Source: Zingiber officinale (lineage: Eukaryota; Streptophyta; Magnoliopsida; Zingiberales; Zingiberaceae). Taken from it: a DNA stretch of 64,000 nucleotides. The notes beneath the pieces are model-generated. The model saw nothing but the letters and a program-made list of their open reading frames with translations. It had not been told where the DNA came from and ran no database searches. Positions 1 through 10,820 of the stretch are shown here, piece after piece. Positions within the stretch are counted from its first letter, which is position 1; each line of letters begins with the position of its first letter. The stretch covers positions 116,355,794 to 116,419,793 of the forward strand of contig NC_055991.1 in assembly GCF_018446385.1 (NCBI RefSeq), read 5' to 3'. Made by a program: the position numbers and the translations under genes.

Positions 1-175
1 TAGACTTTGCCGCTTAGCATCGGATCAGCTCACTAGGACTTCCTCTCGATTTTCGGTCCTCCAAGCCTATAGAGTTTTCTTGCCAAGTGTTGAGTCCTCT
101 CGGTCTACTTGAGCTTCTTGCCTGGCTTCCATGATCTGCTAAGATTTTCCTGATTGAGTAAACATCCTGCACACT
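1..175. mobile_element. Possible LTR remnant at window edge
   Basis: The segment has the mixed-composition, repeated 'ggacttcct' and 'gcacactta' style seen in the LTRs further right in this window, and it ends where AT-rich fold-back repeats begin. No terminus, target duplication or coding part is visible because the window starts inside it. The assignment is a guess from style. Confidence 0.25.
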
Positions 176-204
176 TAGTTAATTAAACAAATATATCAAA
201 TCAG

Positions 205-800
205 CAATAACATTGTTGCTGGTCTTCGTGTTGTTGATATTAAACTTTAAAAGACTAACTTTTTACTCGGATTGAATCATGAGACACACAATATATCAAA
301 TCGAACATCTCATAACGAGCTTCAATTTGATATATTCTATATGCATTCCATGGTTCAATCTCAATCAAATTTATGATCTCTCAAAATTTAAGTCAGCAAT
401 AATGTGTTGCTGATCTTGAGAAACCAACAACAACGTGTTGCTAATCTTAAGAAATCAACAATATATTTTATAACTTTAATATCATAACTTTTGATTCGGG
501 TTGATCTATGGGATGCACAATATATCAAATCAAAGTTCGTTCAAAAATATTTGATTTGATATATTATGCGTTTTCAATCCGAGTAAAAAGTTATAATCTT
601 TTAAAGTTTAAGTTAGCAACACGTTGTAGATGGTTTCTTAATATCAGTAATACAAGACCAACAACAATGTTGTTACTAATTTAAACTTTGAGAGATCATA
701 ACTTTTGGTTCAGATTGAATCATGGGACACATAATATATCAAATCGGAAAAACTCTAAACGAGTTTTGATTTGATATATTGCGTATCTCATGATTTACCT
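205..800. repeat. Three tandem imperfect fold-back units
   Basis: Three successive units, at about 225-395, 473-611 and 683-800, each read as an imperfect palindrome. Each left arm runs 'aaactttaa...cataactttt...gattgaatcatg' and 'atatatcaaat'; the right arm is roughly its reverse complement around a short centre near 'cgagct' or 'gttcgttc'. Stretches with 'caacaatgttgttgct' separate the units. No coding capacity is seen. They could be MITE-like fold-back elements or repeats of an old LTR. Confidence 0.6.
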
Positions 801-1936
801 CTAATAATAAGACCAAATGTTAAAAAATAAAAACAAAAAATACAATGCAACGGTGTGAAAATCATGAAAAGAAAGTGAATAATATTGAGATGGAATGATG
901 AGAAAATATCACCCATGATGTTTCTTTTAAAATTGACAGAATTGATCATCATTGCTGAATCACCTTGTCTCTTTGTGCCTCTAGGTGGAGGCAAAGGAAC
1001 GACGATGGATAACTACCATCAGTGCTCTGACAATAAAGGAAACGGAGATAAAAGAGGAGGCGTGAAGGATTATATTTTTTAAAATAAAAAATAAAAATAA
1101 AAAAGAAGAGAGATATTATAGAAAAGAAAATGGGACCAGCTATGTAATTTGGTCCATTCCAAAAGAGGTACGTTTTTTGGGCAATATACAAAACCAACTA
1201 CGTGGTAAATCGCTGAAACATTCTTATACGATAAAGTTGTACAATGATGGGTTCATGTGCATGACCAAATAAATTTAATTATTTGGCATAATCAATTTCA
1301 TGTCTGAAAATATATAGATTTCTTAACGAAGATATGATACCACATGTTAATTTATACGATCGTTATATTTATTTTATAAAATATATCTTGAAATCTATAT
1401 ATTTTACATATCTATGCTTGATGATGAAAAAATCAGTATAAAGCAATTATTTTATATATATTGATTTATATATATATATATCATGCATTGATTATTATAA
1501 TGATTATTATTTACATTTGTTACAAATAATAATTATTAGATGAATTAGATTTAATTAGTAATCTCAATTACATGAGGTTGCATAAGTTTTAATTTCATAT
1601 TACCTTTATTTATTTTCTTTTAAGGCTAGTTAGTTAGTCATAATAATAATTATTTAACAAAATTATTTGGCCCAATAAGAGGACTACTTGAAGCTGAATA
1701 TATTGAACAATTTGTTAAACCCCCCATATTGCGATTACTAACTCCCTCAACTAGTAGCACACCTACGTATAAGATGTCACAACAATCGAGCAAACCCATG
1801 TTGATTCGACCGATTCTGTATCTATCATTCAACAAATAGAGATGAATACACAAGCCTCCAAGAAAATAGTAAATCCTAACATTCAATACACAGAGCTCCT
1901 CGTCTAGCAATTAACATCTCAAATTTTTCATTTCAC
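801..1936. other. AT-rich intergenic DNA
   Basis: No convincing coding region is present. Short open frames on both strands lack codon structure or motifs. A TA dinucleotide tract lies near 1467-1483. Confidence 0.6.
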
Positions 1937-1939
1937 TAA

Positions 1940-2324
1940 CAGCCTGTTTGGAATGATATGGAATTCAATTCCTTTTAGAATTGGAATTGAATTTCATGCT
2001 TTGGAATGATTTTTTAACTAAGAATTGATATGGAATTCAATTCCAATTCCATCAAATAAGACAAAAGTAAATCACATCTCTTTATGTGTGATTTAGATAG
2101 GGAATTCAATTCTCCATATTATGTCCATTGTGCCCTCATTCTCTCTTCTTTGTAAAAAAAAAAAAAGAAAAAAGAGAGAAGGATAAAATGGTAAAACATA
2201 AGAATTTCATAACTTAAGTTGCAATTCATTCCAAACATGATAATTGAATTCAATTCCTTATGAAATTCAATTCACAATGGAATTCAATTCAATTCCATGA
2301 CTTAAATTATTTTCAAACAGGGTG
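1940..2324. mobile_element. Tourist-like MITE (TAA target duplication)
   Basis: A 385-bp non-coding element flanked by TAA at 1937-1939 and 2325-2327. Its ends are inverted: CAGCCTGTTTGGAAT at the left and the reverse complement of CACCCTGTTTGAAAA at the right. The interior is rich in 'ggaattcaattcc', which is itself palindromic. A 3-bp TAA duplication with a (G)CCTGTTTGG end is typical of the PIF/Harbinger-derived Tourist group. No transposase is present. Confidence 0.75.
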
Positions 2325-2327
2325 TAA

Positions 2328-3040
2328 AAGAATCGAATTGTGGATGCTTGAAAAACTACTTGAGTGTCTTACCATAACACCATGACCCAGGGACATCCTT
2401 GAACCACATTTGAACTCTTAAAAGTGGTCTAAGTAAATCTAACTTCCCCTCTAATTATAAAAGGTGTTTAGTTCATATAGAGATGAGTCTATATAAGGAT
2501 AAAATATGATGTGATGTTCTTCCTGTAGGAGTAGCCCATGTCATCTTTGTTGTGTTCAGTACAATAATTAAACAATAAAACAACAAAAAAAGGAATTTGT
2601 CAGAGATGCAGACGAATTAGATCTAATTAGATTAATCCATGATTTTTTTAATATAGAACTTTTGATTATATTTCTAACCATCTTTGGTTGGCCTTGACTT
2701 TACAACCTCTTTGTTAACCAATATTGAGGATGAGAAAACACCTACTTTTTAAAACATAATGGTTAAAACATCTTATTTACAGACCTACTGAACCAAAGCC
2801 TAAATTTAAACCAACTAAATCGGCCCAATTCTCAAAATAATCCTTCACTTTCTTATAAACCCCAATTTGAAGATGTAGGGAAAAAGTTGGGAATCATGAT
2901 AGCATTAGTAACTTTCAAAATCATAATTGACTAGCTATTCAATAAAATACCTTTCCCTAAGGACATTCTCATGATAAACCTAAAAAATAGATTTATTTTT
3001 ATCACATCACCTCCTGTAACATCAAAAGTTATAAATTCAC
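2328..3040. other. Intergenic DNA between two MITEs
   Basis: AT-rich sequence without a supported gene, RNA or repeat array. Confidence 0.55.
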
Positions 3041-3043
3041 TAA

Positions 3044-3541
3044 GAGCCTGTTTGGAAAGACTAAGAATTGAATTCTTAGTAGAATTGAAATTCAATTCCA
3101 TTATTTGGTATAAAATTTTGATATGGAATCGCTCAAGAATTGAATTCTAATTTCATGAAATAGTGCAAAAGTAAATCAGACAAAAACCCATCTGATTTGG
3201 ATAGGGAATTTACCCTGAAGAACTAGAATTACTTAAATATCCCTTTTAAAATTCCCTTTTTTTTCATCTGCCGACTGCTTGCTCCCGTGCGCCGTGTGCC
3301 AACTTCTTCCCGTGCGCTGGATTGATCAAGAGTGGTATGCTAACACTCTCTTTGTTATTAAATGGTTAGTCATGAGGATAAAATGATAAATGTATAAGAA
3401 TGGAATTCAATTCAAATAGATTCCAAATTAAGGAATTCAATTCAATTATGTTATTCACTAATCCATTCTAAACATAGGAATTGAAAATTCCTAATGGAAT
3501 TCAATTCAATTCCTTCACTTAAGTTGTTTCCAAATAAGGTG
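3044..3541. mobile_element. Tourist-like MITE, related to the one at 1940
   Basis: A 498-bp non-coding element flanked by TAA at 3041-3043 and 3542-3544. Its termini are GAGCCTGTTTGGAAA and the reverse complement of CACCTTATTTGGAAA. The body shares the repeated 'gaattcaattc' motif with the copy at 1940-2324. A GC-richer centre near 3265-3330 is absent from the other copy and may be a later insertion or a subfamily feature. Confidence 0.75.
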
Positions 3542-3544
3542 TAA

Positions 3545-5385
3545 AGGTATCCCCAATGATAAATAAATTTATTTTTATCATATCACCCGCCACATCAACA
3601 AAAGTTATAAACTCGGTAATTCATTTCATATATTATAAATTTCATTATATAATATATACATATATATATATTTTAAATTTTAGTAATTAAATATTTTTTA
3701 TAATTTAAATATAGTATTTTCAAAAAAAATATTAAATTTATTTCAAATATCTTTTTTTTCTACCTTCACTTCATATATCTTTTTTTATAAATTTCATTTT
3801 ATATTTTTTTGTCAATAAATAATATTTATAATTTAAATATAGTATTTCAGACTTAAATATATATAGAACTTATTTAAATCTCGAAAATAGAGTACAACAA
3901 TTAAAAAAAAAATATTACAATCGATAAATAAAATATAAAGATAATTAATTAATTGACATAGTGATCCCATGCATACTCAGTCGTTGCCAAAAAAAAATGT
4001 AAATATATAAAAAAATAAAAAAATTGTGTGTTATTTTAGCCGTTACAATTGTATATATATATAGTCAAACTTGATGGCCAGATATTAATGGGCTAAACCC
4101 AAGCCATCCAATGATATAATAGGTTTAAAAAAAAAGATTTGTTTTCTAAACCCAATAATTTAGTCTCTATTAGGATGCCCTACAGCCAAAGAGATTCTAG
4201 ACTATGTTCCAAAACATAACTAGTAAAGAATTATCCAATGAGCTCTCCACCGAGTGTGGATCCTTTGATCCGTGTTTTACAGATCAGAGGATCTGAGTTG
4301 CTCCCCACTTATGCACACAATTCAACATTATTTATCTAGCCCCAATATTACAATGAACTTTGGCCTATGCGTACTTGAATAATAAAAAAAAAAATAAACT
4401 ACAGAATGTTTGATTTGCTTATTTTTTTTATAATTAGTATTTTTTTATTTAGATAATAAATAGAAAATTAATTATAATTCCTACTAATTTATCATATTTT
4501 ATTTAAATTTTTTATTTTTATATTTGTTATTGAGCCCATAAAAAGAGTTATCTAGTTTAACCCCCTTTAATTAATTGAATTTTTTTATTTTTCTTCTTTA
4601 CTTTTTTTTATGTAAAAGTTTATTTTGCAGGTGAGGATTGCATTTTGTTCATTCGTTGTATAATTCTTGAGTGCAAGTGAGATAATAACATAATATTATC
4701 GTATAATAAATTTACTAATATATCGTCAAATAAATTTTACGATGCTTTAATTAGTTATATTAATTAATTAATTAATTAAATTAATATAGTAAACTAAGCT
4801 AAGTCAAATTTTAAGTTATTAAAACCTTTTTAGTGGTAACTAAGTCAATCTAGATGTTACAAGTAATCAAAAATGAATCTAAGATGTTCAACTTATTAAA
4901 ATTGAATCTAAAATGAGCTTAGCAAAATTCTTGTTCAAATTTAGCTTAGTTTTTTTTATCACCTTAAACGTATTTAACTTGGCTTCGAGTTCACTTGATT
5001 TAGATGTTATTTGATGGTTTAAAATTAATTTGAGTAATTAGTGAATTTTATGTTATAATTTTATTTATTTATTTTGATTTTTTTAAATCTATTTATAAGT
5101 TTGAAGAAAAATCTATTGATGATTATAATTAATAAATTTTATTTATGAATACATGTGATTTAATTTAATAAATTATTTAAATTTATTTATTTATTTGAAA
5201 TTCATTAAGATGTGTTTGATTACTTGCACTTAAAATTTAAACTTCCAATTCTGATATTAAATTATTAATTTTAATTTAGGAAATATTACTACTACTACTG
5301 CTTACCTTGGCTTTTCGTTACTTACCCAGCTTCATAGCCAATGGTGACCTTCCCAGAAGTGGGACCCACTCCACTCCCCCAACCC
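3545..5385. other. AT-rich intergenic DNA upstream of the ASB gene
   Basis: Very AT-rich sequence with TA tracts (for example 3657-3672) and no supported coding region. The last hundred bases become GC-richer toward the promoter. Confidence 0.6.
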
Positions 5386-5388
5386 TGC

Positions 5389-5397
5389 TATTTATAC
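5389..5397 (+). promoter_or_regulatory. TATA box of the ASB gene
   Basis: The motif 'tatttatac' lies about 60 bp upstream of the start codon at 5452, in a local CT-rich context that continues into a short CT-rich leader. This is a normal layout for a plant core promoter with transcription starting near 5420. Confidence 0.55.
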
Positions 5398-5451
5398 CCT
5401 CCGGCCTCCTCTTCTTTCTCACCTCAAAACTTGTCCCTTTCCTTCCTTCTC

Positions 5452-5847
5452 ATGGCGTCCTCTCTGCTCTCCCTCGCCCCGAAACCCTACGCCGCTCCCC
5501 AAACCCCACGCAACGGAGGCCCACGCCGGCTCTCTGCCGTCGGCGCTACCGCCGTCTTCCTCCCTTCTCGATCTCCGGGTGAGTCAATGGTTGGTCTTTG
5601 TTTATGGTTCGTGTTGCGCGCTTGTTTGGGGTCTCATTTTTTTGGATCGTGTTGCACGCTTGTTTGACCTCAGCTGCTTGCTTTAGGTCTCAGTCGTGGA
5701 CGTCTTTCCCTTGGGAGGAGCACCCTGCCTACAACGCTTAGAGTTTCCGTTGTCGGGAATGGCGCTGCAGTTTCAGTGAGTTCAAAGGATGAAAGGCCTA
5801 TCGTTGTAATCGACAATTATGACAGCTTTACCTATAATCTCTGCCAG
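5452..5847 (+). CDS. ASB: Anthranilate synthase beta subunit, plastid; exons 1-2 only
   Basis: This is the 5' part of the gene for the glutamine amidotransferase subunit of anthranilate synthase, which supplies ammonia for the first committed step of tryptophan synthesis in plastids. Exon 1 (5452-5578) encodes a Ser/Pro/Arg-rich transit peptide starting MASSLLSLAPKP. The donor follows at 5579 and the acceptor ends at 5686. Exon 2 (5687-5847) continues in frame and ends with PIVVIDNYDSFTYNLCQ, the strongly conserved first strand of the class-I amidotransferase domain in the TrpG family. A GT donor follows at 5848. The two exons total 96 codons, against about 270 in full-length plant proteins. 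The Gly-rich loop, catalytic Cys and His-Glu parts are not found before the assembly gap at 6282 or after it. Family identity is secure; whether the gene is whole in the genome cannot be told here. Confidence 0.9.
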
Positions 5848-6224
5848 GTAGTTTTAGTTGGAAAGACGCCGTATAATAAGTTCGGGTACTCGCATACTTT
5901 TTGCCATTGCTTTCAGCGATGTTGGTTATTTGAATGGTTATGATTATTGGTATCTTGTAGATACTTGATATCATTTCTGGAATTTGCATTGAATTTGTTT
6001 CTTAATTGTCAGTAAACAGATGATATGAAATTCAAAGCTCGAAATTTTTAGATCTCTGCTATTTACTTGTTGGACTCCGATGTATATGCATGACATAGTA
6101 CTGCTGTAATGAAATTATCGGAGATTGTCATTAAGGGGCATTTTTTTTAGTATCATAGATAATATATGATTTTTTCCACCAAATTGATCTCTTGTATTTA
6201 GGATTATGTTGTTTGATACTTCGC
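5848..6224 (+). other. Intron 2 of the ASB gene, incomplete
   Basis: It starts with a GT donor after '...CTCTGCCAG' and is T-rich throughout, as expected of a plant intron. The next ASB exon, normally starting with a YMGEL-like segment, is not visible before the gap. Confidence 0.6.
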
Positions 6225-6281
6225 TCGCCTATCCCACCTAGTGGGATAAGGCTTGGTTGTTGTTGTTGTTATTGTTGCTTG
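6225..6281 (+). mobile_element. SINE 3' end with (TTG)n tail
   Basis: The segment reads 'cctatcccacctagtggg' then 'ataaggcttgg' and ends in a TTG repeat that runs into the gap. A shared core of this kind ending in TTG repeats is typical of several plant SINE families. Related degenerate cores occur at 12298 (reverse orientation) and 22940. Only the 3' end is present; a pol III promoter was not identified. Confidence 0.5.
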
Positions 6282-6381
6282 NNNNNNNNNNNNNNNNNNN
6301 NNNNNNNNNNNNNNNNNNNNNNNNNNNNNNNNNNNNNNNNNNNNNNNNNNNNNNNNNNNNNNNNNNNNNNNNNNNNNNNNN
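6282..6381. other. Assembly gap, exactly 100 N
   Basis: A run of exactly 100 N is the usual placeholder for a gap of unknown size. The 3' ends of the ASB gene and of the Ale Copia element both disappear into it. Confidence 0.95.
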
Positions 6382-6665
6382 AAAAAAAAAACAATGAACA
6401 GAACAAGAAAATAATAAAAACTCACCGGATGTTGCAGGCGGCGATGAGAGAAGACACAAGTCGGCGATGAAAGAAAGAAGACGAAGCGCCAGCCTCTCCG
6501 CAAATCTGATTTAGTGATTAAAAACGTACCTAAAATACCTAAGCCCGCCGAAGCCCGCCGAGGGCCGCCTAGGTCTTCCGCCTGGCTGGTTTCCGGCGCG
6601 GCCTGCAGCCGCACAGCGCCTAGGCGGCGCCTAGGCGGCCGCCTAGGGCGAAATTTAGAACACTG
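6382..6665. mobile_element. Non-autonomous insert next to the gap, family uncertain
   Basis: This GC-rich sequence interrupts the Copia element. It has clustered 'gcctaggcgg' palindromes at about 6565-6650 and ends 'aaatttagaacactg' at the Copia side. A CAGTG terminus with repeated 'cgcctaggcg' boxes fits a non-autonomous hAT-like element, but the other end is lost in the gap so this is unproven. Confidence 0.4.
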
Positions 6666-7646
6666 CTGTGAGCCCAGTGATGGAGCATCTTTTCCATTTT
6701 CCATGACATCCAGTGAAATTGGAGAAGGAATCACATGAGGAACCACTTGAGGTACAAAGGAAGAGGTAGTATTCTCCCCCTGAGGACGAGACTGAGGAGA
6801 ATAATAGGACTCGGACTCAAAAAAGGTAACATCCTTCAAGATATATCTTGTCCTAGTAATAGGATCAAAGCACTTGTAGCCTTTCTGACAAGTGGAATAC
6901 CCTATAAAAACACCTCGTATAGAACAAGGATCAAGTTTAGAGGACTTGGGACCAAGAACATGAATAAAACAAAGAGAACCAAAAACCCGAGGAGTAAGGG
7001 AGAACAACTCTACGCCAGGATGAAGAATAGTGAGAGGACACCGGTTCCCGAGACCTCTAGATGGCAATCGATTGATGAGATAAGCAGCTGCAAGGACAGC
7101 ATCAGCCCAGAAATATTTGGGTAAGTGACGTTGAAATAATAAGGCACGGGCTGTTTCAAGGATATGACGATTCTTTCTTTCAGCCACTCCATTTTGTTAT
7201 GGTGTGTAAGGACAGGATGACTCATGAAGAATTCCGGAATCCTCAAGAAAAGTATTTAGAGACTGTGCAAAGTACTCACGGGCATTGTCAGAACGAAGAA
7301 TCTTCACCCTTGAGCCAAATTGGGTTTCAACCATTCTACAAAAATTTTGAATGAGACGAGGAACTTCTTCCCTGGTTTTCATCAAATAAAGCCATGTACA
7401 GTGGGTGTAGTCATCAATAAAAGAAATAAAATATCGATAGCCATCCAACGAAGTCACAGGAGAGGGCCCCCACACATCCGAATGAACAAGATCAAATGGA
7501 GACAAACTCTTCTTTATAGACTCAGAAAAATGTGTTCTACAATGTTTGGATAACTGACAGATTTCACATTGAAATGACTGAAGAGGAACAGAAAAGAAGA
7601 GACTAGGAAATAAAATTTTCAAAGACTGAAAAGACAAATGACCCAA
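6666..7646 (-). pseudogene. Copia integrase region (fossil)
   Basis: Recognisable parts in order are a CX2C zinc-binding remnant (CEICQLSKH), the core start LVHSDVWGPSP, the FIDDYTHCTWLY segment, RSDNAREY and the GVAERKNRHI-type end of the core. Downstream is the GKE-like tail with FIGYSTCQKGYKCFDP. This is the DDE integrase of Copia elements, which inserts the cDNA into the host genome. Confidence 0.8.
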
Positions 7647-7655
7647 CCGAGAATG

Positions 7656-8495
7656 TCATAAAAGAATTTCTTGATGCTTATTTTCCAAACACTTGGCTGC
7701 AGATTTCAGAGCAGATGTTGATTCAAGCTGATAATAATAAAGACCCCCTACTTCACGGCCAGTCCCAATCGTCTGCTTGGTCTCGAGATCCTGGAAGACA
7801 CAATGATCAGGAAAAAAAGTTACGGAGCAGTGTAGTTGTTTAGTAATGCTACTAACAGAAAGTAAATTAATAGAAACGGAAGGAACATGAAGTGCAGAGG
7901 ATAGAAAAAAATGATCTGTAAGTTTTATAGAACCTTTGCCAGCAACAGTGGCTTTGGTTCCATCTGCAATGATCACTTTCTCCTGCCCAGAGGATAAAGA
8001 GTAAGAAATAAAGGAGTTAGCAGCATTTGTCATGTGATCTGTAGCTCCTGAATCAATAACCCAGGGGCTGTAAAAGCTGGGACCAGTAACACTTAATCCC
8101 AAGCTATGAATACCTGTGTGCGCTTGAACTGGAGTAGAGACAGAAGATGAAGCCTGAAGCCGAGAGAGAAGATGCTGGAGGTTAACAATATCAGTAGAAG
8201 ACAATCCAGTGGTAGAAGGTACAGAGGAACCAATAATCTCTTCATTTTCTAACTTTTGGATAGCAATATTACCACTATTAGGAGCCTTCTTAGCATTATG
8301 CTTAAATTTTTCAGGTTTCTTTTCTGGATATTTTTCCCAACAGAAATCTGAATCATGATTAGTCCTCTTGCAGTGCCGACAAAATCTGTCTCCTCGTCCT
8401 TTAGTTCCCCCAGGTCGGAACTTGTTTGCAGAACCAATAAAGACAGAGGTCTCCCCAATCGGAGGGCTTACAGTGGAAATCCCCTTGTTGTTCAT
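7656..8495 (-). pseudogene. Copia gag C-terminus and protease (fossil)
   Basis: A zinc knuckle of the CX2CX4HX4C type (CRHCKRTNHDSDFC) lies near 8384-8325. The aspartic protease signature WVIDSGATDHMT lies near 8063-8028. The knuckle binds the element RNA and the protease cuts the polyprotein. Confidence 0.8.
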
Positions 8496-8581
8496 GGTCC
8501 TTCTTCTACCTTCTTCACTTAGAATTTTGTAGTAAACTTGTTCCAGAGAGGGAGTAGGATCAAGACCAAGGATTTGCCCTT

Positions 8582-9196
8582 TTAAATTTTCAAACTCTCA
8601 TTAAGTCCATCTAAAAATTTAATAATTCTGTCTTTTTCCAGAAGCTTTAAATATCTCTGATGATCATCAGTAGAACTCCAATTTTCCATCCGGTAGTAGT
8701 CAAACTCATCCCATAGCCCCTTCAGAGTAGCAAAATAATTGGTGACTGACATAGAACCTTGTTCAAATTTGAAAATTTGACTGCTGAGCTGATAAGTACG
8801 CAGCATATCATGTCGACATCCATACATCTGCTCCAATGTCTTCCACATGTCATACACTGTTTTGTTATGAAGAATGACTTGTTTGATTCCATAACTAATA
8901 GAGTTAAGTATCCAAGTCATTAATTGAATATTGTCACGTCGCCAAGTGCGAAAGCTAGGATCCTTTTCATCTGGTTTCACTTTAGAGCCGTGAAGAATAT
9001 CAAGTTTATCATGGCCTTCGACATAAAGTTCAATAGCAACTGCCCAAGATGCATAATTTGTCTCGGACAATTTTTCTGATACTATCTGAAGACCGGGCCC
9101 TCCTGTGCCTGCCATTGTGAAAAATGGTTGTACCTGTCCTGAAGGCGCCATAGGATTCGCAGAAATCCCCGAGGTTTCACTAGCGTTATCCGCCAT
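8582..9196 (-). pseudogene. Copia gag (fossil)
   Basis: The frame starts MADNASETSG and has the plant Copia gag core: 'LSETNYASWAVAIELYVEG', the conserved Trp/Met helix 'VYDMWKTLEQMYG', and 'YFATLKGLWDEFDYY' typical of the UBN2/Retrotran_gag group. It would form the virus-like particle shell. Confidence 0.8.
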
Positions 9197-9214
9197 TACA
9201 CTTACAAAAAAAAA

Positions 9215-9840
9215 AGAATGCTAGAGAAATCACAGCTTCGAGAAATAGCCGCCTGCGCCACACAAGGAGATCAGAAGAGGAACCGCCGCCGGCACTGCAC
9301 AAGAGATAAGGTGGCGGTGTCGGGGAAGGAAGCAGAGATCGGCACTGCACCAGCGGTGAAGGAATCACTGCACGAGATGAAGAGATTGGGCAGCGTCGCG
9401 AGATGAAGAAGGAAGAAGAAAAAAAAAATGTCGCCGCTGTGCCCTAGACGCCGCTGGAAGAAGTCGCGAGCAGCAGAAGAGACACCGCTGGAAGAAGTCG
9501 CGAGCAGGAGAAGGAGCCGCTGTGCCCTAGACGCAGCTGGAAGAAGTCGCGAGCAGCAGAAGAGACGCCGCTGGAAGAAGTCGCGAGGGCGTCGCCGCTG
9601 GAAGAAGGAGCTGCTGTTCGGTGGTGATCGAGGCCGAAGAGAAGAAAGAAGCCGGAGACGCGACGGGTTTCCCTCCTCCACGATCCAAGATCGATCCGTC
9701 TCGGCGACTCCGAGTATCCCCCGTCGGCGTTGAGTCGCTCGCAAGAGAGAATCGAGAAGGAAGAGGGGAAAAGAAGAGAGGTCGGCTTCGATCAGAGGAG
9801 AGATCGAGAAGAAGAGAAAGAGGGGTGCGGCGCCACTAGG
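9215..9840. repeat. Repetitive purine-rich leader of the Ale element
   Basis: Between the primer site and gag the leader is built from repeats of 'gctggaagaagtcgcgag' and 'cagcagaagagacgc' (clearest at 9450-9605). Open frames through it on both strands reflect composition and are not supported as genes. Confidence 0.6.
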
Positions 9841-9847
9841 GTTAGGG

Positions 9848-9861
9848 TTGCTCTGATACCA
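9848..9861 (-). promoter_or_regulatory. Primer-binding site (tRNA-iMet type)
   Basis: On the - strand the LTR end is followed directly by TGGTATCAGAGCAA, complementary to the 3' end of initiator tRNA-Met, as in most plant Copia elements. Confidence 0.8.
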
Positions 9862-10030
9862 TGTTGTAATAAAAGAGTTTAAAGATTCATCTATTTCCAG
9901 TCGAATTACATATGTTTATATAGCCATACAACCCTAAGAATCAACTTATTAACAAAAGATAAAAAGACCTATCTACCCTTGCTTCTCACAACAATGATGA
10001 TTGAATCATTTCTTATTCCTGTCCACAACA
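9862..10030 (-). repeat. 5' LTR of the Ale-like element
   Basis: The 169-bp segment begins TGTTGTAAT and ends CCACAACA, so its termini are inverted (TGTTGT...ACAACA). It abuts the primer site on one side and host intron-like DNA on the other. The partner LTR is not in the window. Confidence 0.75.
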
Positions 10031-10820
10031 CTTGTTTTCTTACTGAGATATTTAATAAACCATAGATGACTTGCAATGATTATGACAATGAGAAGAAATA
10101 TGAAGTTAGACCATCAACACGCCCTTCAAACTGAAAGATTATTTTGTTATGATGCATTTGCAACCAAAGTATAATGACTGACTAACATTTCAGTATCCCA
10201 TGACAAGAATATTTATATGCCAGGAAAGTGGAAAGAATTGTGTCATCATACATTGTCAACATCACAATCATCAAAAATTGAATAGATGAGTCTATCGTCG
10301 AAAATTTCATGTTTGGTGATGCACGTGGTTGTAAGCTCCAGATTCCTATGAAGCAAACAGAAAATTAACAGACCTACTGCTAGATCAGGATGCATCTTCA
10401 AACCAGATGCTGTTCCTGCAGTTATTGTTTCACTTCTTTGATTATCAGTCCTTCATTAAATCCTCTCCTAGCTTTTGGTTATCATTTTTGCACCACTTGT
10501 TGAAATGATTTCAGTATCTCCAAGTTTACTTACTTTTCCCTTTTATTCTCATCATAAACATTTACTAAGCCGATATGCCATTGTTTTAAAGTAAACCAAC
10601 ACCAATCGTAACAAAATAAATAACATGAAAACAAAAGCCACATAGGGTTTGCCCTAACAAAGTGGAGCTGATCTGAACTTAATGTTACCAAATGTTCTGA
10701 GATTACAGAAAAGAAAGGCCAAAGGTATGCTTAGGTGCCTGAAGTATAAATCATGTTACATAAATTTTTTAAAATAGTTCTACTAAGCATAATGCCAAAA
10801 AGAAAATAAATGGCTTACTT
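10031..10820. other. Non-coding DNA downstream of the truncated TPR gene
   Basis: The sequence resembles intron DNA. I looked on the - strand for the next exons expected in the TPR co-chaperone family (a second TPR block starting AGNEAFQ, then a J-like segment) and found none. Confidence 0.55.

Larger units (their letters stand above)
6666..10030 (-). mobile_element. Copia LTR element, Ale-like, incomplete
   Basis: Reading on the - strand, the order is 5' LTR (10030-9862), primer-binding site, leader, gag, zinc knuckle, protease and integrase. Reverse transcriptase, RNase H and the 3' LTR are not present; the element ends at the insert beside the gap. The very short LTR (169 bp) and the gag style point to the Ale/Retrofit group. 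It is a broken fossil with several breaks in its reading frames. It lies at the 3' border of what remains of the TPR co-chaperone-like gene. Confidence 0.85.

Noticed and set aside
1650-1910. 86-residue open frame on the - strand
   Set aside because: Isolated in AT-rich DNA without promoter, splice sites or recognisable motifs.
6204-6470. Open frames running across the 100-N gap
   Set aside because: They exist only because N was translated as unknown residues.
9271-9839. Arg/Ser-rich open frames on both strands
   Set aside because: They lie in the repetitive leader of the Ale-like element between primer site and gag.
9848-9861. tRNA-like TGGTATCAGAG motifs as tRNA genes (also at 31041, 51436 and 54339)
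   Set aside because: All adjoin LTR ends in the right orientation and are retrotransposon primer-binding sites.
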